Shown: in pieces, positions 37,201-46,556 of the stretch | How positions within the stretch are numbered: position 1 is the first letter of the stretch | Layout of the letters: each line of letters starts with the position of its first letter | Assembly: GCA_965215385.1 (NCBI GenBank) | Contig: OZ244059.1 | Location: 2,852,001 to 2,916,000 of the forward strand | Reading direction: 5' to 3' | Source: JAPORY01 sp965215385 | GTDB taxonomy: Bacteria; Pseudomonadota; Alphaproteobacteria; Rhodobacterales; Rhodobacteraceae | DNA length: 64,000 bases | Notes under the pieces: generated by a model | What the model was told of the DNA's origin: nothing | The model's database searches: none | Seen by the model: only the letters and a program-made list of their open reading frames with translations | Program-made: the position numbers and the translations under genes

Positions 37201-38043
37201 ATATAATCCAATGGCGTCGATACCATTGAAGCGGGCGGTTCCCGTGCGATCGGTGAAGGTCAATCGGACGTCGGCGAGATCGCCGAGGGTGATGACGCTG
37301 TCACCGCTGACCTTAATGGGTAAATCGTATACATCGCGAAAGTCATTGTAGCCCGATGGCACCCGCAGGGCGAAGGCACCTCGCCCAGTTTCGATCTCGC
37401 CGGCCGCTATCGTCTGATTATTGCCTGCAACGGTTTGCAGCAGTTCACCAATTGGGATGTCATAGGCTTCTAGGAGTACTGGATTAACGATGACTTCGAG
37501 AATCTCGTCGCGCTGTCCGACGATGATCACTTCACGTACCGGCTCAAGGCTCTCAAGCTGCTCCTTCAGATCCTCGGCGGCTCGACGCAGGGTGCGTTCT
37601 GGTGCGCCGCCCGAATTAATGATCATTATCGGGACGTCGTATTCGTCAATCTCGTTGATGGTGTATTGCTCGGCACCGTCGGGAAAGTTTTCCTCGGCAT
37701 TCTTCATGCCGTCGCGAATATCAGCGATAGTCTGGGCTTTATTCCAACCAAACTCGAATTCGAGGGCAAGGCCCGCGTACCCCTCGGCGGCGGTTCCCCA
37801 CATATTCGTTAACCCGTCAAGATTAGCCAGTTCGGTTTCCATTGACTTAACGAGTAACCGCTCACTATCTTCGGCGGAAATTCCGGCAAATGGGACCGAG
37901 ACAAACAGGACCGGAATATCGATTTCGGGCTCGCCTTCCTTCGGCAACAAGCTGTACGCAGCCCCCCCAGCGATCAAGGAAATCATGATAAATGCCAGTA
38001 CCATCCTGGCGCGATTGGCGACCCAATCAATGACGTTTATCAC
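34291..38043 (-). CDS. RND efflux permease (HAE/AcrB-like)
   Basis: 1250 residues, about 200 longer than a typical RND pump. First helix plus periplasmic start (RARMVLAFIMISLIAGGAAY), porter domain, helix bundle with GMLVDGAVVVVEYADRR where the proton-relay Asp pair of helix 4 lies, second half with NNNIVLIDTY. The extra length is mainly a soluble/hydrophobic insertion around 510-600 (with LPGIILFLLGAVLTGIAVGS). It works with the adaptor encoded just upstream, whose stop overlaps this start by 4 bp. Exports hydrophobic compounds across the envelope; an outer-membrane channel must come from elsewhere. Confidence 0.88.
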   Translation of the reverse strand: MINVIDWVANRARMVLAFIMISLIAGGAAYSLLPKEGEPEIDIPVLFVSVPFAGISAEDSERLLVKSMETELANLDGLTNMWGTAAEGYAGLALEFEFGWNKAQTIADIRDGMKNAEENFPDGAEQYTINEIDEYDVPIMIINSGGAPERTLRRAAEDLKEQLESLEPVREVIIVGQRDEILEVIVNPVLLEAYDIPIGELLQTVAGNNQTIAAGEIETGRGAFALRVPSGYNDFRDVYDLPIKVSGDSVITLGDLADVRLTFTDRTGTARFNGIDAIGLYVFKRPGYSVIDTSRLAREQAAAVHAAWPEPLQQVITIGTSNRSLIIVTMIDQLEGSVLTAIALVMIVVLAALGPRASLLVGFAIPTSFLLCFAFLAAMSISISNMVLFGLILAVGMLVDGAVVVVEYADRRIQEGSGPMHAYVEAAKRMFWPIVSSTATTLCAFLPMLFWPGVTGEFMGTLPVTMIFVLSASLVVALIYIPVIGGMAGRFNRRLDGLAIALQNFVPYRIVRFGLVLVMIYIVFLGARQMLSPDYLFGSALADLTSRARHLPGIILFLLGAVLTGIAVGSLRSSVAARTLQLGRGRTLFGKFTHLIAGNPVMPVIAVVAIISIIVSVFIYYGRNNLGVEFFVETEPEEALIFVRARGNLSLAEKDAILRRVEQTVLNTSGIDSVFATAGNNALQQDSPTVEAPEDAVGQLRIELTPWDNRPRQQGAPLLFGLIDTEGVLDNYYGAQILDGLERELAQIPGIKVEIAGVVGGPPSGKPLHLRLRGDNFDDLLAAGHIARTKFEDTVGLIDIEDTFPLPGIDWRIDVDVEKAGQFGVDVATVGSIIQMVTKGIFLDTMRVDSSDEEIEIRVRLSAEYRVLSTLDTLKIRTNQGQVPLSNFITRTPSKKLGKIERFKQRRYVEVKANVADDIQKIVDNRSAAVVAYQSTPTETNPSKIISSSNGMSEEAISDGLADGSLRLVPVNATERINTLNQWLDTQPFAVGIDTAWGGDRERQAESTTFLFSAFAGALGLMFIILLAQFNSFYNAVLVLLAIVLSTTGVMLGMLIMQQPFSVIMTGIGIVALAGIVVNNNIVLIDTYQEYTRFMPKIEAIVRTAEVRIRPVLMTSITTMAGLTPMMFGVSLDFIDGGYSVDSPTAIWWKQLATAVVFGLGTATLLTLVFTPSMLALRVWIVTYAEALARFFNWLSMPRSSAAAHDWALRKAMRQAAAPEIIWDGGPESKTLPRPRTEPRALPPVINPAE

Positions 38044-39299
38044 GGTTGTATCTCCCGATAGGTGGCGGCAACGGCGACGCCGTCACCAACAAACTCTTGA
38101 CCGACGATAATGAGATCAATCGCCGCTGCGAGACCACTGACAAATACGCCGTCAACGCGATCACGAACGACGGTAACAGGGCGGAATCTCGCCCTACTTT
38201 CCTCGGAAATTACGCGGACGCCAAGAACGCCATCGTCGTCAAGAGTCAATGCCGACTGCGGAATAAAGTGGACATTTATATCGCCAGCCGAGACAAAGAT
38301 TTCTGCTGTTTGCCCATCTCTCACCGTGAGATTTGGATTGGGAACGGTGGCCTCAACTCGGAATGTTCGCGCCTCTGGATCGGCGGATTTTGCTAAGAAT
38401 GTCACCCGGCCCTCAATGACACCTCCCGTTGCCAAATGCCCCTGTGCTGGGGCGTCGACACCCATCTTATCGACTTCAGTTTCAAGCACAAAGCCAACGA
38501 GTTTGATGGGATTGAGTTGGATTATGGTAGCGCAGAGCTCTCCCGACTTTAGCAGGGAGCCGATTTCGGCCGTGTCCGATTCAAGTTGGCCTGCAAATGG
38601 TGCCCGGATTTCGAGTTTCTCGACCTCTCGGGTCGCGGATGCAACGGTTGTTTGAGATTTCTGTACTCCCGCTTTGGCTGCTGCGAGTGCCGATTGTGCC
38701 GATTTTAAACCCGCTTTCGCCGCGTCCTCAGCCGCCTGAGTTGCCGCTAATCGGGTTTCAGACGCGAAGCCATCTGCGGCCAACCTTTTAGTCACCGTCA
38801 GCAGCAATGATGCCTCAGCGAGGCGGGCCTTGGCTTCGGTCAATCGTGCTTCGGCTGCCGGCAGCCGCGACTGCGCCTCTCGCAATTCGGCTTCGGCTTC
38901 ACGCAGTTTGATCTGGCGGGTGCCGGGGTCAATGCGACACAAGACCGTACCGGCAGCCACCGAAGTCCCTTTGCGCAAGGGTTCGGAGATGACGATCCCC
39001 GCTGTTTCAGAGCGGATTTCAACTTGTCGATTAGCCGCAGTCACGCCGCTGATTTGGACAAATTGCGTAATGGTTTGTTGCTCCGAGCGAAGCGCAACGA
39101 CACTGATCGGAGATGCCGCTGCCGCTTCCTCGGCTTGCGCTAACGCTAACGTCGTTGGTCTTGACTGGTCCTGAGAATCGCCGGCATCTCCGAACAAAAG
39201 TTCTCGTTCGAACACAAGCAGGTATAGGATGACGACTGCGACTACCGCCGTCAGAATCGGAAATACACGAATCATGGATCTCGGTGACTTCTTTTGCAC
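38040..39299 (-). CDS. RND efflux periplasmic adaptor (membrane fusion protein)
   Basis: 419 residues. N-terminal membrane anchor (RVFPILTAVVAVVILYLLVF), beta-barrel/lipoyl half (VAAGTVLCRIDPGTRQIKL), a long alpha-hairpin coiled coil of repeated Ala/Leu/Glu heptads (about 130-215), the second lipoyl half (EIRAPFAGQLESDTAEIGSL) and a C-terminal membrane-proximal domain. First gene of a two-gene operon with the permease. Confidence 0.9.
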   Translation of the reverse strand: MQKKSPRSMIRVFPILTAVVAVVILYLLVFERELLFGDAGDSQDQSRPTTLALAQAEEAAAASPISVVALRSEQQTITQFVQISGVTAANRQVEIRSETAGIVISEPLRKGTSVAAGTVLCRIDPGTRQIKLREAEAELREAQSRLPAAEARLTEAKARLAEASLLLTVTKRLAADGFASETRLAATQAAEDAAKAGLKSAQSALAAAKAGVQKSQTTVASATREVEKLEIRAPFAGQLESDTAEIGSLLKSGELCATIIQLNPIKLVGFVLETEVDKMGVDAPAQGHLATGGVIEGRVTFLAKSADPEARTFRVEATVPNPNLTVRDGQTAEIFVSAGDINVHFIPQSALTLDDDGVLGVRVISEESRARFRPVTVVRDRVDGVFVSGLAAAIDLIIVGQEFVGDGVAVAATYREIQP

Positions 39300-39896
39300 T
39301 CACTCTGCAGCACTGGGTTGATTCTGCCGTTCTGGGAACTTCTTGGTCGCCTTAGGGTTCTGTTATAGTTCCCTTTACGGCAAGACAAATTATTTTTGGC
39401 TCACTGGAAAGTTCTGATGACGAATCGGTTGCTGCCAGAGAATCGACCTCTTGGTCCGAAGAATAGGTTGTAAAACCAGTGGCGAGGGTGCGTTTTTTCG
39501 CGTGACGGTAGAGTATATCGTTGGAATGCCGCCTTGGTACCTGGTCAAACGGTCATCGTTAATTTATTTGCGGGGCGAGCAAATTTTGCCATAAATGCCG
39601 ATCATTTTGAAGATGGTTGTTGGGTCTGGGGTGTTAGCTACTTAGACAAGTCCTATCGTCCGGCGCAATTCGTCCCAAACCAATTCCTCCAATTCGTCAC
39701 ATTTGGGTGGCTCTTAGTGTTAACCGCTGCCAAAGTTTGGTGTGTTGGTAGGTTCATTTTGCATTTAAGTCTGGCGATTGCGTCGCCGCTTTAGTCTTGC
39801 AAGTGACGCGTTACTTTGCCAAGTGTGTGTGGTTAACGACACAACATAAAGAAGTGGCTTAAGCCACCGATTTGAGGCAAAAGGTAGCAGGTAGAT
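39300..39896. other. intergenic, nothing recognised
   Basis: About 600 bp. An 86-codon plus frame (39534-39794) has a hydrophobic C-terminus but no ribosome binding site or family; I do not call it. The region should hold the promoter of the RND operon. Confidence 0.35.
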
Positions 39897-40754
39897 ATGT
39901 CTGAACGCTTACTGGTGGAACGGGCAGAAGCCACGATCGTTCAGAGTATTCAGGATCGGTATGAACGCCTGTCGTTGCGCCTTGATAAGAAAAACTGCAG
40001 ATTATTTGAGGCCAATGCGGCATTGGCTTTCAGTCGCGGCGGTATTGTAACGATTACGAAGTGTGCGGGTATTGCACAGTCCAATATTCGACGCAGCATC
40101 TGAGAGCTTGACGGGTTACGACCGACGCTTATTTTTGTCGGGAAGGCGGTGGTTCGAACATCGTTACTGAACGACAACCCAGTCTTCGCGAAGCCTCACT
40201 AGATTGAGTCGAGCCGAGGACCCCAACAAGCTTTGCTCTGGACCGCAAAGAGTGACAAACCTTGTGCAACGAATTGTCGAAACCGGGGTATCGCGTTTCG
40301 ATTCCCACGGTTCGGAAGATTCTCAAGAAAGAAGGGCACTCACAGGAATGAGTTGGGACGGAAACGCTGTCCCAATACCCGCCGACTGCAGTGGGTCCCA
40401 TGGTGCCGGTGTCGGTGTCCGTTTGTGGAAGATCGATTTGCCGAAGCTTGCGACCGAATTGAACCTCAAGATGTCCGTCTCCCACCTACCGCTGGAACCA
40501 GCAAATGGAATAAAATCCAACCCCGTCTGTTTGCCTTCGTGAGCAGCGATTGTCGTGAAAAACCGTTGCGGAATCTTGTCACGATTATCAATCGCATAAT
40601 AGCAACAAAGACGGATGCTGGTCTGAAAGTCCATTGCAGCCTTGATCAAAATCGTTGTGAGAAAGGAAAATCTGTGAGTGACGCTGAAATGAAATCCCTC
40701 AAACCGGTTCGAAATTCCTTTCACAGCGAATGGCGTTATAGACTACTGCCATAA
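39897..40754 (+). pseudogene. remnant of an ISAzo13-family transposase
   Basis: 39897-40103 reads IQDRYERLSLRLDKKNCRLF and GGIVTITKCAGIAQSNIRR, the N-terminal DNA-binding region of ISAzo13 transposases. Frames further on give LLWTAKSD (the family's LRWT motif) and, near the end, TAGTSKWNKIQPRLFAFVSS, TKTDAGLKVHCSLD and NSFHSEWRYRLLP, the family's C-terminal end. The catalytic middle between these is largely missing and at least two frameshifts are present. Family assignment is from memory of conserved motifs. Dead. Confidence 0.7.
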
Positions 40755-41273
40755 AGCCTAAAACCAATCGAATATTACTTAATGAGCCGTTATACGAGTC
40801 GTCAAACGACTAACGACCCCGTGTAGATCGCAGATGAAGCAGCAAACAGGGTTTGAAGCACTAGCGGCGTCGGGCGCCGGAGAAATTCAAAATCTGCTCT
40901 CCAGAACGACGCTCCCAAGATTAACTTGACATATGGCTGGTTTTCATGTTTCAAGAGGCATAGTCCGCAATAAGAGTGCGGCTATCGTCAGCCCTTTGCC
41001 ACAGTGCCGCTATACTGTCGGTGGTCTCACGTTGATGGTGGGTTTTGACGAGTTGGGTTAACGACTGCAGTGGAAGCGACACTGGTCAATTTGCTACTTA
41101 GATGCCCGTCAACGGCGATAGGTTTTACTTCGGTGCTGACCTGATCACACATAGCAGACTTTGAGGAATCAGCGATTTGACCAAGGTGACAGACTCGGAA
41201 TCCAACAAGTATTATCAAGTGCGTCTGCCAAATGGACTTTTGTGATCCTCTAAACCTGATCAATAAGGAAAGA
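40755..41273. other. upstream region of the choline transporter operon
   Basis: About 520 bp without a recognisable gene. It should contain the choXWV promoter. I see no clear operator palindrome. Confidence 0.35.
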
Positions 41274-42233
41274 ATGATGAAACTTATAATGATGAAACTT
41301 ATCACGTGTATGGCGGCTGTTGCGATTTTCACAGTAACTTCGGCTCGCGCAGATGGTCATGCAGCCTGCCAAACCGTGAAATTTTCAGATGTCGGGTGGA
41401 CGGATATCACCGCTACCACCGCAACCGCGTCCGTCGTGCTAGAGGCACTAGGGTACGAGACGGAGGTTCGTGTTCTTTCGGTTCCGGTGACTTATACGGC
41501 AATGTCCGAAGGAAATATTGATGTATTCCTCGGCAATTGGATGCCCACAATGGAAGCTGATATTGCGCCATACCGTCAGGCGGGGACGGTCGATACCATT
41601 CGCGCAAATCTAGAAGGTGCCAAATATACTCTGGCGACAAACGCTGCTGGAGCCGATATGGGAATAAGGGACTTCGGAGATATTGCTCAGCACGCCGAGG
41701 CCTTAGGGCAGGCGATCTATGGCATTGAGCCCGGAAATGACGGCAATCGACTAATCATTGATATGATTGAGACTGACGCCTTCGGACTAGGCAGGGCTGG
41801 ATTTGAAGTTCGAGAAAGTTCGGAGCAAGGGATGTTAGCACAGGTTGACCGTTTAACTGGCGACGATGAACCCATCGTGTTTTTAGCCTGGGAACCGCAT
41901 CCGATGAATGCCAACTTTGATTTAACCTACCTAACTGGCGGTGATGACTATTTCGGACCTAATCTGGGGGGCGCAACCGTTTACACCAACACGAGGGCAG
42001 GCCTTGTCAACGACTGCAAAAATTTAGGTCGATTCCTCAACAATCTCGAATTTACCTTAGCCATGGAAAACGAAATCATGGCCGCCATTTTGAATGATGG
42101 TGAAGATCCAGATGATGCAGCGCGGGCGTGGTTGATCAGCAATAGCGGGGTACTTGAACGATGGTTGGAGGGTGTATCAACCTTTGGCGGTGAAGACGCA
42201 ATGAAGGCTGTGACCGCCGCACTTGGAAAGTAA
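41274..42233 (+). CDS. choX: choline/betaine ABC transporter substrate-binding protein (ChoX-like)
   Basis: About 319 residues. AAGGA at about 41265 serves ATG 41274 or 41277. Signal peptide MKLITCMAAVAIFTVTSARA-DG. Residues of the aromatic choline box known from Sinorhizobium ChoX have equivalents: Trp and Asp in VGWTDI, Trp in FLGNWMPTME, Asn in GIEPGNDGN, Trp in LAWEPHPMN. It captures choline in the periplasm and delivers it to the permease below. Start of a three-gene operon. Confidence 0.85.
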   Translation: MMKLIMMKLITCMAAVAIFTVTSARADGHAACQTVKFSDVGWTDITATTATASVVLEALGYETEVRVLSVPVTYTAMSEGNIDVFLGNWMPTMEADIAPYRQAGTVDTIRANLEGAKYTLATNAAGADMGIRDFGDIAQHAEALGQAIYGIEPGNDGNRLIIDMIETDAFGLGRAGFEVRESSEQGMLAQVDRLTGDDEPIVFLAWEPHPMNANFDLTYLTGGDDYFGPNLGGATVYTNTRAGLVNDCKNLGRFLNNLEFTLAMENEIMAAILNDGEDPDDAARAWLISNSGVLERWLEGVSTFGGEDAMKAVTAALGK

Positions 42234-42360
42234 ACCAAATCAACGATTTATTTCGATATCAATCAGTTAGCCTTAGGCGTAGCATACTGGCTATTGCACC
42301 GATTGTGATTCCACGGATAAATCCGGCCGCAATTTTTGCCGAAGATATAATGGCTGTCGG

Positions 42361-43203
42361 GTGTTAGATTGGTTGACGCAGCACAAAGTCCCGATCGGGG
42401 ATGGTGCTGCGGCTGCGTTTAACTGGGTGCGAGAAAACGCAGATCCACTGCTGGATGCCGTTTCCATCGGGATGGAACGGCTCATCGACTCGATCTTATG
42501 GCTCCTGCAGACTCCGAATCCTTTGGTTGTCATCACCGCGTTTGTGGCACTGGCGTGGCTGCTGCGACGCAACTGGAGGACGTGCCTATTTGTTGCACTC
42601 GGATTTTTGTTCATATTGAACCAAGATTATTGGGAAGAAACGACTGAGAGTCTCACGCTTATTTTGTCTGCCTGCGTTATTTGTATGGGGGTTGGTATGC
42701 CGATTGGCATCGCCGCCGCCCATCGGCCAAGGCTCTATTCGGCGTTGCGCCCGATTCTCGACTTAATGCAAACGCTGCCCACATTTGTATACTTGATCCC
42801 GGCGATCATATTCTTCGGTATCGGCATGGTGCCGGGTCTGATTGCAACCGTGATATTTGTTCTACCCGCACCAATTCGACTGACCTATCTTGGTGTTTCG
42901 TCAACACCGAAAGAACTCATAGAAGCTGCCCGTGCGTTCGGCGCAACTCATTGGCAGACGTTGTACAAAGTTGAGCTTCCCTATGCCTTCCCGCAGATCA
43001 TGATTGGCTTGAATCAGACGATTATGCTTTCATTATCAATGGTGGTCATCGCCGCGTTGGTCGGTGCCGATGGTCTTGGCGTCCCGGTAGTAAGGGCACT
43101 GAACCAAGTCAATACTTCTCTGGGATTTGAGTCAGGTTTTGTCATCGTTGTTGTCGCCATCATGTTGGATCGAGTTTTGAATATAGGTGATGACCAGCGT
43201 TGA
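42361..43203 (+). CDS. choW: choline/betaine ABC transporter permease (ChoW/ProW-like)
   Basis: 280 residues, start at GTG 42361; upstream ATGs in the 127-bp gap run into stops. About six membrane helices with the transporter EAA loop LIEAARAFGATHWQTLYKVE-LP, which docks on the ATPase. Same layout as ProW/ChoW. Ends 4 bp inside the ATPase gene. Confidence 0.85.
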   Translation: MLDWLTQHKVPIGDGAAAAFNWVRENADPLLDAVSIGMERLIDSILWLLQTPNPLVVITAFVALAWLLRRNWRTCLFVALGFLFILNQDYWEETTESLTLILSACVICMGVGMPIGIAAAHRPRLYSALRPILDLMQTLPTFVYLIPAIIFFGIGMVPGLIATVIFVLPAPIRLTYLGVSSTPKELIEAARAFGATHWQTLYKVELPYAFPQIMIGLNQTIMLSLSMVVIAALVGADGLGVPVVRALNQVNTSLGFESGFVIVVVAIMLDRVLNIGDDQR

Positions 43204-44228
43204 CTTCTGTCAAAATCGATAATGTCTCAATTGTATTTGGGTCGAAACCAGAAGCGGCCCTAAAGTTGATGGATGCTGGCTGCAGTCGGACCGAAATCCA
43301 AGCAGAAACGCGACAAGTCTTAGGTGTGCACAATTGCTCGCTAGAGATTTCCAAGGGCGAAATCTTGGTATTGATGGGATTATCGGGTTCGGGAAAGTCA
43401 ACTTTGCTGCGAGCGGTAAATGGCTTAAACAAGGTCATTCGTGGAAAGGTAACAATTTTTGTCGATGACTGGTTCTGCGACGTTACGAAGGCCAAGTCCG
43501 CTGAGTTACGCAAAGTGCGGCGCGAATGTGTAGCGATGGTCTTTCAGCATTTCGGCCTACTCCCGTGGAGGAGTGTGCGCGAAAACGTTGGTTTGGGGTT
43601 GGAACTTGCAGGTCAGTCACGACAACGGCGAGAGCAGAAGGTTGAAGAGCAGTTATCGCTCGTTGGCCTTAATGAGTGGGGCACGCACAAAGTGGATGAA
43701 CTTTCAGGCGGTATGCAGCAGCGTGTCGGCTTGGCGAGAGCGTTCGCAACCGAGGCACCGGTGTTGTTGATGGACGAGCCTTTTTCAGCCCTTGACCCGC
43801 TAATCAGAAGCCGCTTGCAGGACGAACTCCTGGCGATTCAGACCCAACTTAAGCGCACCATTATTTTCGTGAGCCACGATCTTGATGAGGCATTTAAGAT
43901 AGGGAATCGCATCGCGATCATGGAAGGCGGTCGGATCGTTCAGTGCGGTTCACCGAAAGAGATTTTTTCAGAGCCTGCGAACGAATATGTTGCTGACTTT
44001 GTCGCGAATATAAATCCGTTTGAAGTTCTAACGGCGGGTGACGTCATGGAACCTGGTATCGGCTCAGGTCCGAGCGTTGACCCTGACGTAAAACTAGTCG
44101 ACTTGATCGCATTGCTCAATTCTGACCATGTTGACTGTGCAGTGGTGCGAGGGGAAGAAAACCTTGGTAAGGTAACTCAAGCAAGTCTATTGCGTCGACT
44201 CGTAAATCCTCGAGGACTCCGCCCATGA
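43200..44228 (+). CDS. choV: choline/betaine ABC transporter ATP-binding protein (ChoV/ProV-like)
   Basis: 342 residues, start overlapping choW by 4 bp. Walker A LMGLSGSGKSTLLRA (about 63-77), Q-loop, signature LSGGMQQRVGLARAF, Walker B VLLMDEPFSALDP, H-loop VSHDLDEA. The C-terminal 70 residues (TAGDVMEPGIG...) resemble a single short CBS-like regulatory segment, as in ProV-type ATPases that sense ionic strength. The N-terminus has the family's extension before the core. Confidence 0.87.
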   Translation: MTSVKIDNVSIVFGSKPEAALKLMDAGCSRTEIQAETRQVLGVHNCSLEISKGEILVLMGLSGSGKSTLLRAVNGLNKVIRGKVTIFVDDWFCDVTKAKSAELRKVRRECVAMVFQHFGLLPWRSVRENVGLGLELAGQSRQRREQKVEEQLSLVGLNEWGTHKVDELSGGMQQRVGLARAFATEAPVLLMDEPFSALDPLIRSRLQDELLAIQTQLKRTIIFVSHDLDEAFKIGNRIAIMEGGRIVQCGSPKEIFSEPANEYVADFVANINPFEVLTAGDVMEPGIGSGPSVDPDVKLVDLIALLNSDHVDCAVVRGEENLGKVTQASLLRRLVNPRGLRP

Positions 44229-44241
44229 TCCGCTCTTGGCC

Positions 44242-44263
44242 ATCGGCACCCACCGATTTTTTT
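44242..44263 (+). terminator. Rho-independent terminator of the choXWV operon
   Basis: ATCGG-CACCCA-CCGAT followed by TTTTTTT, 14 bp after choV. Confidence 0.65.
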
Positions 44264-44285
44264 CATAAATTCGTCAAATTAACCC

Positions 44286-44330
44286 TTGACTAAAAAAACG
44301 AGCCTATTTTAGGGGGCTTTTTCAAAAAGG
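44286..44330. terminator. possible bidirectional terminator hairpin
   Basis: A run of A, then AGCC...GGGGCT, then a run of T: a weak stem that carries a T run on either strand. Confidence 0.35.
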
Positions 44331-44697
44331 TTGCGGATCAAAAGGTTTTCGCATAGGGTTGTCCTCGTTAACGAAGGTGAAAATTCTCGGTTTTTGTGCA
44401 ATTCTCGGCGCACTTGGCTGGTTTTTATCCCATATAAGCGAGAAGCTTCACCAACAAAGTTTTAGCCACAATCGGATAGAGTTCCGCGGGTTCAGCTTTG
44501 GGAGTTTTGGACCCTAATCTAGAAAAAACGCGGTGGGCAGCGGACATTGATTGTACGCCTGATGGCGCGATATTTGCACAGATGTAACCTTAATCTGAAC
44601 GTAAATCTCGGTCACGCAAAGTCGGGTTTTTGCATATATATACTAACTAGTTAAGGGAAATTTTGGGCCGCTAAACGAGACATTAGTGAGTGCGAGA
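44331..44697. other. upstream region of betA
   Basis: About 370 bp with no gene. The last 60 bp are AT-rich and include the palindrome TAACTAGTTA described separately. It should contain the betA promoter. Confidence 0.4.
44644..44653. promoter_or_regulatory. palindrome upstream of betA, possible operator
   Basis: Perfect 10-bp palindrome TAACTAGTTA in an AT-rich stretch 45-55 bp before betA. The position suits a repressor site (BetI regulates betA in many bacteria) but no betI gene is in the window. Confidence 0.3.
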
Positions 44698-46356
44698 ATG
44701 CAATCGGACTATGTTATTGTCGGTGCTGGCAGTGCTGGCTGTGCGGTAGCATACCGCCTCGCCGAGGCGGGACACTCGGTAACCTTGATCGAATATGGCG
44801 GCTCTGACCGCTCACCCTTGATCAACATGCCGGGCGCACTTAGCTTCCCGCTGAATATGCCTCGCTACGATTGGGGGTATCGAAGCGAACCTGAGCCACA
44901 TTTGGGGGGGCGTCGTTTGGCAGTGCCACGCGGCAAAGTCATTGGCGGATCTTCTTCAATCAACGGTATGGTGTATGTGCGGGGGCATGCCAAAGACTTT
45001 GATTACTGGGCTGCTAGCGGCGCTGACGGTTGGTCATTTGCAGATGTGCATCCCTATTTCATGCGGCTGGAGAATTGGCACGACGGCGGCGATGGCGGCG
45101 AGGAGAATTGGCGGGGTCAAAATGGTCCGGTCCATGTCATTAGAGGACGGCGGAAAAACCCCATAACTCGAGCATTCACAGAGGCGGGACAACAAGCGGG
45201 GTATCCGATCACTCAAGATTACAATGGTCGGCAGCAAGAAGGCTTCGGTCCGTTCGAAATGACGGTGTGGAAAGGGCAGCGATGGTCGGCCGCCAAGGCT
45301 TACTTGCGACCCTCGCTCACGACCAAGCTAGTCAAACTGATTCGGGGACGGGCTTTACGCGTACGGACTGCGGGCAAACAAGCGGTCGGCGTGGAGATTG
45401 TAAGCCATCAAGAGCCCCAGTTCATCGCTGCCAATTGCGAGGTGATATTGGCGGCTTCGGCAATCAATTCTCCCCAACTGCTGATGCTATCGGGCATCGG
45501 GCCGTCACGGCATTTAGCGCAGCACGGCATTCCGGTGGTGGCTGATCGCGCTGGCGTTGGCCAAAATCTGCAAGACCATCTTGAGGTCTACATTCAGCAA
45601 GCAGCTAGCCAACCAGTTAGCTTATATAAGTACTGGAACTTGTTCGGGAAAGCTTATGTCGGTGCGCTTTGGCTGCTAACACGGCGAGGGCCGGGCGCCT
45701 CAAACCAGTTCGAGAGTTGCGGCTTTATCCGTAGTCGCGCCGGTATTGATTATCCAGACATTCAATTTCATTTCTTGCCGATTGCCGTTCGATATGACGG
45801 TCAAGTCCCGCCAGAAGGGCATGGTTTCCAAGCCCACGTTGGACCGATGCGCTCAGAGTCGCGCGGAGAAGTTCTGCTGGCAAGTGCAAAACCATCTCAG
45901 CCACCGCGGATTATTTTCAATTATATGTCGTGCGAGAATGATTGGATAGATTTTCGGCGATGCATTCGGTTGGCGCGCGAGATTCTTGCGCAAAAGGCAT
46001 TTGATCCTTATCGGGGGCGTGAGATTCAGCCCGGTGCCGAAGTGCAGTCAGATGAAGAACTCGATGCATTTGTGCGCGATCATGTAGAGTCCGCTTACCA
46101 CCCCTGTGGAACATGTCGCATGGGGCAAATTGATGACCCGATGGCAGTCGTGGATTCGCAGACCCGGGTTATTGGCGTAGATCGGCTACGGGTGGTCGAC
46201 AGTTCCATTTTCCCACGAATTACGAATGGTAACATCAACGCCCCGACAATGATGGTCGGCGAGCGGGCGGCAGATCTGATTCTGGATCGTGATCCTCTGC
46301 CACCCTCGAATGTGGTTCCGTGGCAACATCCGCACTGGCAGGAGCGACAGCGATAA
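44698..46356 (+). CDS. betA: choline dehydrogenase
   Basis: 552 residues from ATG 44698 (a GTG four codons upstream is possible). GMC flavoprotein: FAD motif DYVIVGAGSAGCAVAYRLAE, GMC signature PRGKVIGGSSSINGMVYVRG, second signature ASAINSPQLLMLSGIG, and C-terminal ESAYHPCGTCRMG with the catalytic His and RITNGNINAPTMMVGERAAD. Strong similarity in layout to BetA rather than to alcohol oxidases. Oxidises choline to betaine aldehyde, feeding electrons to the respiratory chain; with choXWV upstream it makes glycine betaine for osmoprotection or catabolism. No betaine aldehyde dehydrogenase gene (betB) is in the window. Confidence 0.9.
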   Translation: MQSDYVIVGAGSAGCAVAYRLAEAGHSVTLIEYGGSDRSPLINMPGALSFPLNMPRYDWGYRSEPEPHLGGRRLAVPRGKVIGGSSSINGMVYVRGHAKDFDYWAASGADGWSFADVHPYFMRLENWHDGGDGGEENWRGQNGPVHVIRGRRKNPITRAFTEAGQQAGYPITQDYNGRQQEGFGPFEMTVWKGQRWSAAKAYLRPSLTTKLVKLIRGRALRVRTAGKQAVGVEIVSHQEPQFIAANCEVILAASAINSPQLLMLSGIGPSRHLAQHGIPVVADRAGVGQNLQDHLEVYIQQAASQPVSLYKYWNLFGKAYVGALWLLTRRGPGASNQFESCGFIRSRAGIDYPDIQFHFLPIAVRYDGQVPPEGHGFQAHVGPMRSESRGEVLLASAKPSQPPRIIFNYMSCENDWIDFRRCIRLAREILAQKAFDPYRGREIQPGAEVQSDEELDAFVRDHVESAYHPCGTCRMGQIDDPMAVVDSQTRVIGVDRLRVVDSSIFPRITNGNINAPTMMVGERAADLILDRDPLPPSNVVPWQHPHWQERQR

Positions 46357-46556
46357 CAAACTGCTCAGTGCCTAACTGCGGCAATCAATTGTTCACGGGT
46401 GACAAACCTACGGTGTCTGACTCGACACCGAACTTCGTGACTATTGATCTGACGAATACCCAGCCACTGATCACACGCGGCCGAATGAACATTCGGAACC
46501 GCGCATTTTGATCTTATCGGTGCCGAACCGACATCACTGTAGCAGACCGAGCACAA

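Noticed and set aside
44901..44915. G7 run in betA as another phase-variation tract
   Set aside because: It encodes conserved Gly-Gly residues of choline dehydrogenase, the frame is intact, and seven bases is short for a contingency tract.
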